Assembly (NCBI GenBank): GCA_034509425.1
Contig: JAVTVJ010000040.1
Coordinates: 5,257,001-5,321,000 of the forward strand
Length of the DNA: 64,000 nucleotides
Source: Eopsaltria australis
Lineage: Eukaryota; Chordata; Aves; Passeriformes; Petroicidae
Reading direction: 5' to 3'
Under the pieces are notes generated by a model. That model saw nothing but the letters and a program-made list of their open reading frames with translations. It was not told the origin of the DNA and ran no database searches. How positions within the stretch are numbered: position 1 is the first letter of the stretch; every line of letters begins with the position of its first letter. The translations under genes and the position numbers were made by a program. Positions 49,609 to 62,200 of the stretch are shown here, piece after piece.

Positions 49609-49895
49609 TGTGCTGGTTTTGGCTGGGGTAATGTTCATTTTCTTCACAGGGGCAGGTATGGGGCTGTGTTTTGGATTTGTGCTGAACACAGGGTTGATAA
49701 TATAGAGATGTTTTTGTTATTGCTAAGCAGGGCTTACACAGAGCCAAGGCCTTTCCTGTTTCTCGTACTGCCACACTGGGGAGGGGGCTGGGGGTGCCTG
49801 GGAGGCTGGGAGGAGACACAGCTGGAACAGGTGACCCCAACTGACCAAAGGGATATCCCAGACCATATGACATCATACAGCCTCATACTGAGCTA
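49609..49895 (+). mobile_element. Avian ERV LTR, 5' half only (family A)
   Basis: Starting at TGTGCTGGTTTTGGCTGGGG, the sequence follows the family A LTR through GGGGCTGTGTTTTGGATTTG, CACAGAGCCAAGGCCTTTCC, AACTGACCAAAGGGATATCC and a final CATACTGAGCT. It stops just before the expected TATA box, where the plus-strand copy at 3345 continues. The 3' half, including R and U5, is missing. The overlapping 98-codon plus-strand and 96-codon minus-strand frames are incidental. Confidence 0.88.
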
Positions 49896-52800
49896 ACATG
49901 TTTTTTTTTCTCTATATTTGTCATGTGTAGAGCCAACTTGGTGTATTTAAACCTGAGGTTTAAAGCTCACAACCTCACTCTGTGCACAAACTAGCAGATA
50001 TGTTACCAGCAATATTTAGAATTTCAAGTAAATACTAAATCACCTCTCAAGCAATTTATCGTCACATAGCATTGCTGACGGGGTTGATAACAGTTAAATT
50101 ATAGAGTTTATGCTACTGGAAAATAGTCGGTATCTTCAGTAAGCATATTCTCTTTGAACTATTTTGCCTATTAGCATATGCTCAGAATACTGTCCGACAA
50201 TCACCATCAATTCTGCATCACATTGAGGGATGAATACTGAAACCATTAATATTTCAGCAAAATACTATCTGTATTATTTTATTGTATTAATATGATTGTT
50301 AAATCTCATCCTGAGATTGAAGAATTGAAATACAGATATATGACTACACAATAAAAAAAAACAACTGGGTGTGGTATGAGAAGCTCTACCACCTTTGCAA
50401 ATACCCAGACCATTCAAACTGACAGTCACAGAAATTGCCAAGAGTAGCCCTTATGACCCCAGTCATCTTCCAGGGTACTACAAGAATGAAGAGTTGAGCC
50501 TCCCTCTAGGCAGATGACCAACACCTCCTTTGACAGAAAATTGATTACTCATCTTAAAACATGCAGGAGTCTGTCTAGGACTAAATAAATCTTTAGCAGA
50601 CACTAGCAACTTCATCAACTATTGCCAGCACCTAATCTCCTGTAAGCAACCTAATAAAGAAACAAGCAATCATTGTCTCCTGTCACCTGCCAGTATTCTG
50701 AATAGATATCAGGAATGCTGCAGGCCAGAGACTGCACAGAAGCAGCACTCTCCACTTTGGGAGCTGATCTCCTCCAAGTCAGAAACAGAGGTAATAATTC
50801 ATAGTTATTCTGAAATGTTCAATATCACTGAATTTTTAGCAAGTTCATTGCTACCCCAGGGAGATGCAGAAAAACATAGATATTCCTTCAAAATAGCTGT
50901 ATGAATCCTTAACTTCATACTCAATTCTATAGTTCAGTCTTCACCAAAAAAAAGTAAACACGAAAAATATTTTCAGCGCCTATAAAACTCTGTGTCTGTG
51001 TGGGTGTGTGCATGCAAAGATGTTCAAAAAAAGGTACGAAAAAAAGTGTATCACTTTGTCATTTACACTCACTCATTAATTCCTCCCTGACTAAACAACT
51101 TCTACCAAATACAAAAATTCTGCTCCCTTAGTAAATAGTGCCAGGATGCAGTTTAGTTTTACACTTGCAAGCAGCTTTAATCTTTAAATACATTCTTCTT
51201 CATATCTTGTATCTTACATCATTAATTCCATTCCATTGGAAAACCAAAATCTTCACATTCCAGTGATATGCAGAGCCATGGGTCTTCAGTCTTGCCTCTA
51301 GTCTCCTCTTGAAAACAGGAGACTCTTATGATTGAAACTGAGATATTATTAGGGAGAGAAAATTAGGTCTAGGCATTTATAAAAGTAAGTTTTTGTTATT
51401 TAAATTGTATTGACTACAATTCTTTGGTCCCTTAAGACCTGAGTGAGCTGGGATCATGGGAACAGAGACTAAATGACATGAAGATAATATCACTCTGACC
51501 ATAGGAATCAAAATCTAAACTAAGATTGTTATATTTGCCTTGTAAGTGAAAATAGCAATCAATCTGAAGAAAAATAAATAGAAAAAGGTCATTTTTCTAT
51601 GTGTTCTTTCTCAAAGAAAAGCTTCTATCCAGACATCTGATTTTGCATTACATGCATTTGAAGAAAAGGAAACTTTTTGAAGAAGATGTGGGATTAAACA
51701 AAAATCAATAGGCAGTAGAGGAGGAATGGGAACAACAGTATGTTGTTGTTGTTCTGTAAACAATTATTGCATTTAACATTCAATCCTAATTTAAATCTGA
51801 AAGGCTGGGATCAAATTGCTGCAAAGCCTCTTACAGAGAAGCTTGAAATAATTTTTAACATTTTCCTTATATAAAAACTCTCTAAAATTAATAGAATATG
51901 TACACAAATGATATAATAAAAACAAACAATTTGAATACTACATGTTCAACAGAGACTGAAAATTATTTCAAGTGAATGTATAAGTAAGTTGCATAGCAGT
52001 CAATGTAAGCTATTATTTACATATTAACTAAATGAATATACAAATTTTAGTTTACATATAGAAGTTCCTTTAGAATCAGCAGTTTGTTGTTTACAGCACC
52101 TAAGAACACCAGATTTTAGCTTAGGAGTATCTGTCTGGCTTGCTATGGTTCCTAGGGATTTTGTCTAAGCCCATAGCTACAATAGTTTTTTTTTTTTTTG
52201 CATTGTAGAATATACATAAGGTATTTGCATTTGTAGTTTGAAAAAGGATAGGACAATTGCTATTGTCACCTCTAGATAATTTGAAAGAATTGTAGTTCCT
52301 CTGGCAAAATCAGAGAATTGCACTGCTCTTGGTTTTCAGGTTCAGACATGAAAAACAAAATTAGAGACAGAAATGTCATATGGCCTTCAAGTTTTCCATA
52401 ATCTTTTGTAAACATCTGCATTTTAAATTCTCTAAAACTAAAAAGAGAGTCAGACATCATGGCTCAAAAAATGGAAGAAGATATATAAATACAACTTTGA
52501 GTGAAAAATGTATACAAAAATCCATGGGGAATTTATTTGTAACATGGATGACCCATAAAACCTGATACAAGTGATTCAATAAAGAAAACTAAAATGCTGC
52601 AATGCAGTTTGGTCAGATGGTCTTTAAGATCCTAACTTAGTTAGGCTACAGGACTAAACTGTGGAAGGTGCTTTGTGCCTGTATCCAAGCAAAGAAGAAA
52701 TCCCAATGCAGGGGGGAAAAGCAGAGTCTTATAAAATCTATGTAAGGGAGTTTCTATGCTGAACAGTCTCTGATCACCTGTGATCTTGGTAAGTCCAGTT

Positions 52801-55449
52801 CGATTGCAGAAAAGCATATAAGCCCCAGGCAAGCCCTGGGCCATGAAATCATCCAGAGCTACACCAGGTACCAAGAGCCCTCACTGCTGTCTGTAAGAGC
52901 ACGTTCTAAAGTACAAGCTTGCGGGGGTACAGCCCAAGACACAGCATGAGGCCACCTCTTAAGGCAGTGCCCACGATGGAAGTGTAGATGCTGAGAAGAC
53001 AAAGTAGGCAGGAGTGATGCAGACAAAGCAGGCTTGCCAGAAGATATTATTTCAGTGGATTAAAAAACAATGGGATACCTGCTAAGCCTAAAAAAGATAG
53101 TACAGGTACAGCTAATATTAATTGCCCAGCAGCAGTTACACCTTTGAACTCCATTTCATAGGCTTTTATTTCTGTGAAAACAACAATAACACCAAAAAAA
53201 TATCATGCTCTTTTAATCATGGAACATACTGGAGTTTTGATAACTGAATCTTTTTTTTCCCTCTTTTTTTTTTTTCTTTTTCATTGGCTGGTTCACACAT
53301 TGAGGGAGCAATTAAAACAAGTGTATTTCTTGTTCTGAAAAGAAAAATGCCTCCTTTATTCCAAGAAACTTGTGATAAATCAGAAAGGAAAACTGACTTC
53401 CCTATGTGCACACAGTACTATTCAGTTGCTTCAAATATTCAGCTGGGAGGGTTTGAAAACTTGGAAGCATAATTCTGTAATGCCTTGCTTCGTGCTTTTT
53501 ATATTCCTTCCACAAAGGATGAGTTCAGTGCCCTCCTTTTTTTCAAGTGTTAGAAAAGATCCATCCCCATTAGAACATAATGGCTTCACTTAAATGAAGA
53601 AATTTAAATGGGGCAGTTGCATATGGGCTGCTTGGGCTCCTGAGATGAGAAAGGGAGGGGGAGAATTTTGGCCTTTGTAAGAGAATGCCAGGTATAGTCA
53701 ACTCAGGGTATTGCTACCTTCATTTGTTACCAAATCTTCATCATTTTGCCAGGCTTCCCAGTAATATTGCTAGGTCTTCACACGTTCCTAAAGCTGAGAA
53801 ACAGCAAATGAGTAGGTGCTTCAGTGCCAGTGTCTGAAGGACAAACAGCAGTGCAGTGAAGAAATCCATTTTATACTAGAAACTGTATAAAAAACATGTC
53901 CCTGTTTATTTTACAGAATTAAAAGGAAAGGGCTATTTTAAAAAATGAAAACACTTTTTTTAACAACAGAAATTGGAATCTATCTTATGAACTCAAGAGT
54001 AAGTTAATTATCTAATGCCCTCTTCTTAAAGATGAAGCAACTTATTTATTTTCATTTTTATATCTGATCTGCAAAAACTCTCTTTTCAGCATTTGGCTAA
54101 ATAAGGCACCAAAAAGAAACAGTCAACAGCAGTGGGAAGCTAAATGTATCCATTAATGAGTTTTATGACCTGATGAGCATAGAAAGCTGCACTGATTAGC
54201 TGATCATCTCAGGAGTGCTCGTTACATTTATAATGAAGCAAATCAAATAGCACAGTTTGTATTTGGAAAGCCGAAAAAGCTGAGCCAAATAGTCACTGAT
54301 GTGACCTGGCAAAAATCAATAGTGCTAAATTTACACTTCTGTTCCTCAGTGGCAGTAGATGGTCATTTGGTTAAAGTAAATTACATTAGATAAACTGATC
54401 TACTGCACCAGTGACAGCAAAAGTCAGAACCTGTTGAAACCTAAGTTGTGCTGGATTTCACAGATCACCGTGTGGAGTCAGCAGCAAGCATACGCGAATT
54501 GACAGTGATGGTAATACTTCCAGTCCTTCTGACTGACAAGTACCAGTCTACAGGAAGGTGTTTTGTTACTTAGATGCCAACAATCCTTTTCATTCATATT
54601 GCTACATTGAGTTTTGCCATGTTTAAAAGTTTATGCTGACAGCTCAGTTGTTGTGCAGGAAAATGAGGTGGCACGATATGACAGAAACAAAGCAAGGATA
54701 ATGAACACCTCTAACAGTTAAACCAAAAAGTCTCATGATGCAGATCTGGGATTCTAACAATGACAGTGCTGCTACTGAATGTGAAAATGTACACAGCCAT
54801 TTAATCCCCATGACTACGGCAACAGGTAAAGAGAACTTTGTCCCTGGATATTTCTGTTTAATATTACCAGTGAAATAGAATGTGAGCTGTAAAACAAGAA
54901 AAGATTCACCAACAGTAAAAAAGAGAGAAAAAAGGTAACAATAGATAAGCATTTTATACGTACACTGAAGAAAATATTTCTGAATGACAAAACAAAATTA
55001 CCATGGTTTGATTTATCATATGACAGGGATTTGAGATAAATAAAACAATTAAAAACTCCAAACAGAATATTCAGAGACATTTAAAGAATGATAGGGATGG
55101 CATCTCAGCTTAATGACCTTATTCTTCAGAAAAAAACCTGCATGAAAATGGGCTTATTACATGTTTTTTCTTGTTCTGTGATGAATAAAACAAGCTGTAA
55201 AAAATCAGGTGCATAGAATCTGAATGGATAATAAAACCAAAGAATATTTCTTCTTTCAAGACAGATGAACAGAAGAAGAATGATAAATCTATGTTGATTT
55301 TTTTATTGTTTTCTTTAACATCTCAATATATATTTTAAGAAAATCTTGGGAGGGGTGTTCTTTTTTGCTTTGATTTGTTTTGTTTGTTTAGGGGGTTTTT
55401 GTTTGGTTTTGTTGTTTGTGGTTTTGATATTTTTTTTAAATTGGCTAGT
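49896..55449. other. Mostly AT-rich unique sequence, no gene seen
   Basis: GC-richer patches occur at about 50.38-50.80 kb and 52.62-53.05 kb. The second has a TATA-like GCATATAAGCCCC near 52815. Neither could be assigned to a repeat family. Low-complexity runs include a T tract at about 52187-52200, a pyrimidine run at 53252-53281 and G/T-rich DNA at 55340-55435, which produces a hydrophobic spurious frame. A possible conserved non-coding block lies near 54.05-54.50 kb. Confidence 0.4.
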
Positions 55450-56042
55450 TGTCATGCTTCAACCCCAGCCAAAAACGAAATACCATGCAGCCACTTGCCC
55501 ACTCCCCCCAGCAGAATTCAGGAGAAAATTGGAAGATTAATAGTGAAAAAATTCATGGATTTGGATAAAGATGGATTAACAGGTAAATCAAAATCCACAT
55601 ACACAAGCAAAGCAAAATAAGGAATTAATTTGACACTCCTCATGGGCAGGCAGGTGTTCAGTCATTCCCAGAAGGCAGTGCTCCATCATGTGTAATGGTG
55701 ACTCAGGAAGACAAACACCATCACCCTGAATGTCTGCTCCTTTCTTCTTCTTCCCCCAGCTTTATATGCTCAGCATGATGCCATATGGTATGGAATATCC
55801 TTGCAGGCACTGGGGGTCAGCTGTCCAGCGGTGTCCCCTGACAGCTTCTTGTGCACCCCCAGCCCTCCTCACTGGTGGGATGGGGTGAGAGGCAGGAAAA
55901 GCCTTGATGCTGTGCAAGAGCTGCTCAGCTGTAACTAAAACATCCCTGTGTTATTGGGACTGTTTCCAGCACCAATCCAAAACATAGGCCCATATCAGCT
56001 ACTATGAAGAAAATTAACACTACCCCAGCCAAAACTAGCACA
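55450..56042 (-). mobile_element. Avian ERV LTR, complete (family A)
   Basis: This minus-strand copy begins on the plus strand with TGTCATGCTTCAACCCCAGC and ends GCCAAAACTAGCACA, giving TG...CA termini over 593 bp. It contains CAGCTTTATATGCTCAGCAT, whose complement holds the GAGCATATAAAG TATA box, and AAGAAAATTAACACTACCCC near the right edge, complementary to the LTR start. The 5-bp flanks (CTAGT and TTACT) agree at only 3 of 5 positions. No internal proviral DNA is evident. The intact termini and TATA box make this the best preserved copy of the family in the window. Confidence 0.88.
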
Positions 56043-56046
56043 TTAC

Positions 56047-56076
56047 TTTTACCATTTGTTTTACCATTTGTTTTAC
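56047..56076. repeat. 12-bp tandem repeat next to LTR
   Basis: TTTTACCATTTG occurs twice (56047-56058, 56059-56070), followed by a partial third copy, TTTTAC. It lies 4 bp outside the LTR edge. Confidence 0.8.
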
Positions 56077-56913
56077 TCTGTTGGATAATGTTTGGGTGTA
56101 GTCCTTAAAGATCATTTCACTCCTAGAATTGCTGCTGAAAGGTCAGTTTGTTACTGTTTAGGGACAAGCAAGTATCCCTGGTCCTACAAAAGGTGCCAAT
56201 ACTAAATCACCTCTTAGAAGGGAGTGCATCAGGTATACAGTTCAGTAACAGTAACAGCCATACTGCCTTTTCACACAGCAATTCTTGAAATAAGTCAAGG
56301 TCTTTCAACTGGCATCAGAAGGGAAGGTGACATCCAGAATTAAGGAACATTTTCAGATCCTGTTTTTCCACAACTAAAAACTGGGAGTATTTAACTATTT
56401 CTCACATACCCAGATAATGCAGAATAAAAACTGTGACAGCTATGGCTGCAACACCCCAAAAAACTAGAGAAGTAATGGTCAAACACAGACACAAATAAGA
56501 GAACACACTACTAAAACAGTCAAAAGAAGTCGATGTTCAGAACTTACCTGTTTCAGCAACATCCATGTAATTGCTGACAAGTGACTTGAAGACATTTCAC
56601 GGTAAATTTCTCTTTAGATGACTTAAAATTGTGGTATACTGGCTTGAACCAAATCATTAGGTAACAATATTGTGGTTTTTTCTGTTTTTACGGTACTGAA
56701 CTGAGAGTTTTTAATGTTGCCATGGAAATATTAGACAATGCATTCAAAAAGTAATTTTATTTGCTTGCTTGCTTGCTTTTCACAGAAGAAAGCATTCTGA
56801 GACAAAAGGCAACAATATCTCAATCTATCAAGAAGAAGTCCTCTCCATTAAATTACTTTAAAAATCACCATTATTAGATTCAGTCAAACAGAACCTAATA
56901 TGAAATATGCGAT
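56077..56913. other. Unique sequence with a (CTTG)n microsatellite
   Basis: A short TTGCTTGCTTGCTTGCTT run lies near 56760-56778. No gene was recognised. Confidence 0.5.
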
Positions 56914-57225
56914 CATCATAGAATGGTTCAGGTTGGAAGGGACCTTAAAGACCATCTAGTTCCAGCTCCCCTGTTGTTGACAGGGACACTTTCTAGGCCA
57001 AGTTGCTCCAAGTCCCATCCCACCTAACCCAAGCCCTAACCCCAACCCAATCTGACCTTGAGCACTTCCAGGGATGGGGTATCCACAACTTCTCTGGTCA
57101 ACCTGTTCCAGTGTCTCACCACCCTCACAGTAAAGCTCTCTTGTAAGCTCCCTTTAGGTACTGGAAAGTTGCTGTAAGGTCTCCCCTGAGTCTTCTCTTC
57201 TCTAGGCTCAATAACTCCAAGTTTT
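56914..57225 (-). mobile_element. CR1: CR1 LINE 3' fragment with internal deletion
   Basis: The plus strand reads the reverse complement of CR1: ATCATAGAATGGTTCAGGTT, GGAAGGGACCTTAAAGACCA, GTTGACAGGGACACTTTCTA, TTCCAGGGATGGGGTATCCA, CAACCTGTTCCAGTGTCTCA, CCACCCTCACAGTAAAG. It then jumps directly to TTGTAAGCTCCCTTTAGGTA, CTGGAAAGTTGCTGTAAGGT and TTCTCTTCTCTAGGCTCAAT. Compared with the usual CR1 order, roughly 100-150 bp between the AGTAAAG and TGTAGGC blocks are missing. The GC-rich insert contrasts with its AT-rich surroundings. Confidence 0.95.
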
Positions 57226-59196
57226 ATAGACTCTAATATTAACTTGTAAGTAGTTTTCCCTTGTAATTTCTAGCACAATATTGTAGCCCAGCAAGGTCTT
57301 GTAACATTGCTTACACCAGACCACGGGCTTAGGGTTAATAACACAGGCAGCAGGACAGGTCAAGCTTTGTGTAGACTAGTCCTGGCCTGCCTGGAGATTT
57401 GTTTTACCAGGTAACAGAAATTGCCCATTGATCAGGTCAGTACTACATAGTTTGTTTTAATTCTTACTGAGCTTCATACAATTGTACAAATGGCTTCTAT
57501 TGTTTGATACATTTTGAAACTAATAAATTGTAAGAACACATTATGCTTGTGCAACAACTTATCTATGACCCCAGTGTGAAATTCTGTGTAGAGGAGCACG
57601 GATAGCTGATGTTAGTGGAAACCGTGAAATGACAGGCATAGAAGACAGCAGAGGCCACTTGCCAATAAGTAGTAATGGTCATCAATTACTGGTTATCAAA
57701 GTAATGCAGCCTTCAGAGCTGGGCAAAACCAGTTTTAGGTGTTACAGCAAAGAAAAAGTGTCTAATACATTTAAATTACATCAAATACAGTGAATTTGGA
57801 TGTAATATTGCTTTGAAGACCAATGAAAAAAGAGCTGGGTGGAGACTGCTTTAGCAAACTCAGAAATACTGCCAAGTGGATCCTAGAGTGAGATAAGACT
57901 CCAGAAGACTTCATTGTCATCATACTCCTCTCAGTGAGGGAGTGTGAGCTTGAGAACCTGATAACTTGCTGTAAGATCCAGAGGGACAGCAGAAGTTCGA
58001 GCATAACATCAAAGAATGGGGTAGATACTTGAAAGCCTGTGGATTATACTGTTTTAACTGTCTGTAATTTGAGCTATGTATCTTACATATTTATAGCTTT
58101 CATGGCTGGTTGCATTTAAATATATTTTGTTTGATGGAATATAATTTACCAAGAAATTTAAGTCATACAAGATAATTCTAAGCTATCTTTATTTAACACT
58201 GACAAATTTTCAGTTTCAAAGAAGTGATGAAAACATCCCATAGTGTCACCCACTCTCAACCCTTGCATGACACCTCACAGGGGTTGATTTTCTGTTGATA
58301 ACTACTTGTTCATAGGTTATTCATTAGCCAGTTCATTTGTTCACTTAATGCATAGTTGTGTACTGTTGATTTTGTAATCAAGATAGAATGCAAGAAATAG
58401 TCAAATAATATATAAAAATAAAAGTATGTTATATTCAAGCAGTTCCTTTTACCAATCAAATCTGTAATCTTAAGAAATGAAATCAGGTTTATTTGACATG
58501 ATTTAGTTTCAATAAATCCATAGTGATATACATTACCTAATTTTTGAACAATTTGCTATTAAAGCACCTCCTTATTAATTTTTCTTTCAAGAATAAAGTC
58601 TCTTATTTAGTTATGTCACAAAATATCCACTTGTTTAGTCTTCTGGAATGTATCCACTACTCCAAGATTTCATAAGGGTGCACATCAACTGGTCATATAT
58701 TCCTTCAATTATATCTTCAGAAATTCCATCCAAACCACTTAAATTCAGAATTGTCGGTCACAACATGTGTTTATAATCTTCTTAGTTACTAACAGAAAAA
58801 TTTTGTAGCCCTCCTGTGAAATAAGCCCTTTATTGCTCTTCTTGCAAAATGCAGGACAGACATCAGATTGTTCAGTGACAATCACCAGTGAGCCATGCAG
58901 TATGCTCATACTGCTTGATTGGTTTTCCATTCCCATAAAAAATGACTCCATTAATGTTAGCACAGCTATCATGGATCTTTTCCCAATGTTGTTACTTTCC
59001 TTCAGCTTCTTTCTTACAATAATTCTACCAGGCAGTTCTTGGTATCTATTTATTATTTCATGTGTTGCATATTGTGATTTATTTCTAACTTTCTCTTTAC
59101 CAGTGAGGCAGAGGGGGCTTGCCTGCACTGTGGGATTAAATAATTTTGGTCCTCCAGTAAATTTTCATCAGTTATTTCTGATAGATGGAAATCACT
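57226..59196. other. AT-rich unique sequence, no gene seen
   Basis: Two overlapping frames on opposite strands (127 and 128 codons, 58745-59219) are mirror readings of the same DNA and show no known domain. The plus-strand one runs into the adjacent CR1 fragment. Confidence 0.5.
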
Positions 59197-59262
59197 CACA
59201 GAATCATAGAATGTCCTGAATTGAAGGGGACCCAAAAGGATCAAGCCCAAGTTCTAGCTCAT
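59197..59262 (-). mobile_element. CR1: CR1 LINE 3' tail
   Basis: CACAGAATCATAGAATGTCC, TGAATTGAAGGGGACCCAAA, AGGATCAAG...CAAGTTCTAGCTC matches the reverse complement of a CR1 subfamily whose 3' end reads CACAGAATCACAGAATGTCCTGAGTTGGAAGGGACCCACAAGGATCA. This subfamily differs from the copies at 2.7 and 56.9 kb. Only ~65 bp remain. Confidence 0.85.
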
Positions 59263-62200
59263 TTGTTTGCCAGACTGTATATAATCCTAATGACTAGTCT
59301 TGATTCAGCCCAGGCGACTAATGCATGTTCACCTGCTATAATGATGACCAAAAGAGAGAAACAACTGGGAACACAATTTTTCATGTTAAAGAACAGTCAT
59401 CTAACATGCTTAAAAGAACTAAAGGAGGCTTTTTAAAGGCCTGTATGAGATCTCTAATATGTCTCTAAAGATTACAGCATTAACTGAGAATTACTAATTT
59501 TTCTTCAGTCTTCTGGACTGGGCTAGTTATCATCGCAATGTTTCTTCAGTGTACTATGTTACCTCTTTTGACTATTTTGTTCTTCTTAAGTAGGTAACAG
59601 CCGCTGATTTTGATATTCTAATCATGCAAATCATACTAATCAGCTTTTAGCAATACTAGTTATATCAAATTTCTTCTAATCAGTGAGAATTTTCAATTCC
59701 TCCTTCCTACTGTCTTCCAGCAGCATCATATAGCAATTGAAATATATATTCTTTCCACATCTGTTGACCTTGATCACAGCATCCTGAGCTTGTGTTTCTA
59801 CCACATTCGCATTCTTATAAGGTTTTCTCTTTTATTTTTGTGTTAATAGTCTCATGGTTGCTCCAGCTAATCTCCAGTGGAGAAGATTATCACCACTTTT
59901 TCCCTGTGAGAAGTAAGCTGCAGTATTTATTATCCAACCATCTCAGGATAAATGTTTGACAAACTGAAACACTCTCTTTCATACTAGTCATGCAAGCAGT
60001 GGTACTGTGTGGTAACTTCTGCCTTTTCAGGGCTACTAGAATGACTCTAAGATTATGTTGGCTTTTGTCTTCTGCCTCCCTTCAAGGTAACTGAAGGTTT
60101 CTAAAGTGCAGAGTTCCACGTGAGAGTCATGCAACTAATTTCAATGTGCATCACTCCTTATAAATACCTCCCTAATGCCTGGTGGGTTCTCTGTCTTCTT
60201 GTTTCAACACTGTCATCAATGATGACTGCTTGCCTTCCTGGGGGGCCTGAGCTCTTCTGTAGCTACTTGCTTCATTAAAAAAGAATAGGACTCAAAATAT
60301 TCAATAGGCTTTTGTTCTATTCTGCCAGGAAAAAGGGACAAGTTGCTGATCAACTGATGGCACTTATAAAGGAAAGTGTGATCTTCAAAGTAAAGAAGTG
60401 GGCTACCTATTACACTAACATATCTATATTACAATGCAAATTGCTTAAAAAATATTATTCATCATTCAAGGAATGCATTCTTGTAAAAATGTGAAGTAGT
60501 TTACGTGTGGAGTAATACAAGATTATAGTTAAGGAATTGCACCTAGTAGCTTCGCTGATCCTCAGTATCTAACTCTCCCTTGGACTCATCCTGACTGGCT
60601 CCCTGGCCATTGCACCTATTTGCCGGCTAGCGCAGCCTGATCTTCACTATTGTTTACACGCACACATTCACAGGCACCACAGACACAACTGCACATACCT
60701 AGGAAGCTAGGAAAAGGGTTAGAAAATGGATTTTGGTAAGATAGGACAGACTGAGTAGATAGGGCATGGCCAGATAAGTGTACCAACCTTGTTCACCTGC
60801 AAGTGGGGCCTTTGATCCCCTTATCATATTTCTCTGTGATTGCTCCTCCCCAAGTCACCTGGATTCATTTCCTTCCCTGCCTTCTTTCCTTCCTTAAATG
60901 TCCCATTATAAGTTTCCTGCAATCACAAAATGCTCACACCCCATAATGTGTCCCATACCCATATGCAGTGACTGCCTCCATCTGGAAGGTGCTCTGAGAC
61001 TCGTCTTGATGGGTGTCACCCTGGCACAAAGCCGAGGCTTATCTGGGATACCCTGGTAGGGATCTGGGCAAGGTAACCTCCAAGTCTATAATTCTGGTAC
61101 CTCTGTCAGCTGCTGTCTCTCTGTGCTCCCTTCTGTGTGTTCAGACCAGCTTTTTACCATATAACCTAACAGAAACACTGAGCATGTGACAAAAAAACCC
61201 CATCATATCCCTCCAGTCAAACTAACTGGTAACATTTTAAATAAGACCATTCTGCCAAAAGGTCTCACTTTTCAGTTCACACGACAATTGTCCTCCCCAA
61301 TACAAGTAATAGGTTCCCTGAATAGTCTTCAAAAGGGAGAAGGGACACGATGATCTCATAAAAAATCATGCTTTTATCTGTGTTAAAGGACACCTGGACA
61401 ATTCTTACATATCCTTTATGAGGAACAAAGAAATAATCTCAGCAGGAACATCTCAAAATCTTTTTTAATAATAGTACTTTGAAAAGTCTTTTGGCTAACA
61501 GAATTCCCCTGAATAAATATGTGAAAAATTATGGTGTCCATAACAAAAGACTTACTATTCAAAATGCTATGTATTGATTTTTTTTATGCCAACTGTCCTT
61601 TGTCAGAAGTGAACACATCAGCTTCAGCAATTTACAAAGCACAAGATATTACTCATCTTGTACTGGGATAGCTCTGTTCTTTAGTGTCCTCAGGCTGTAG
61701 TTTTCTGTCTCTCAACTTCACTGTTTTTCCTTTTCATTGAAAAATGCATTTCCAAACAGGGCAATGTTGACATCTGTGTCTGATTTGATATGTTGAAATA
61801 TTCTTTATTTTTTTAATGTCTTTTGAAATTATTTGCCTGAAGCCATTCTCCAAGTTAGTGACTAAGCAGGACTTAAAATGTCCTTGCTAGAAATTATCAT
61901 GTCTCTGGTACTTCTGCTCTGCTGCCGGTAGGAATGGCCTGCCCTGCAGTGTATGTGACATGAATCCCTACAGCACTATCCCATCTTGTGTCAGCAGAAC
62001 TTTCAATAACAACATTCTGGGTTTCTCTTGATACTTAATAAACCTCTGAGAAATCTCCTAGTATATATAAAAAAAAAAAGACAACACAATAATCTGGATA
62101 TCTGAAAGAAACTTGTATAAAATCCTGAGGTTTTTTTCCTCTCTCTAGCTATACAAACACATCCACTCATCAGCAGTTTGTGTACGGAGTGAACCATCAA

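Noticed and set aside
55346..55540. Hydrophobic 64-codon frame resembling a membrane peptide
   Set aside because: It is translated from a G/T-rich low-complexity run and then crosses into an LTR.
58745..59219. Opposing 127- and 128-codon frames
   Set aside because: They are complementary readings of the same DNA, one runs into a CR1 tail, and neither resembles a known protein.
60700..61150. Confident LTR call for the GC-richer patch
   Set aside because: No defined termini, poly(A) signal, polypurine tract or target duplication could be found, so it is described only as a patch.
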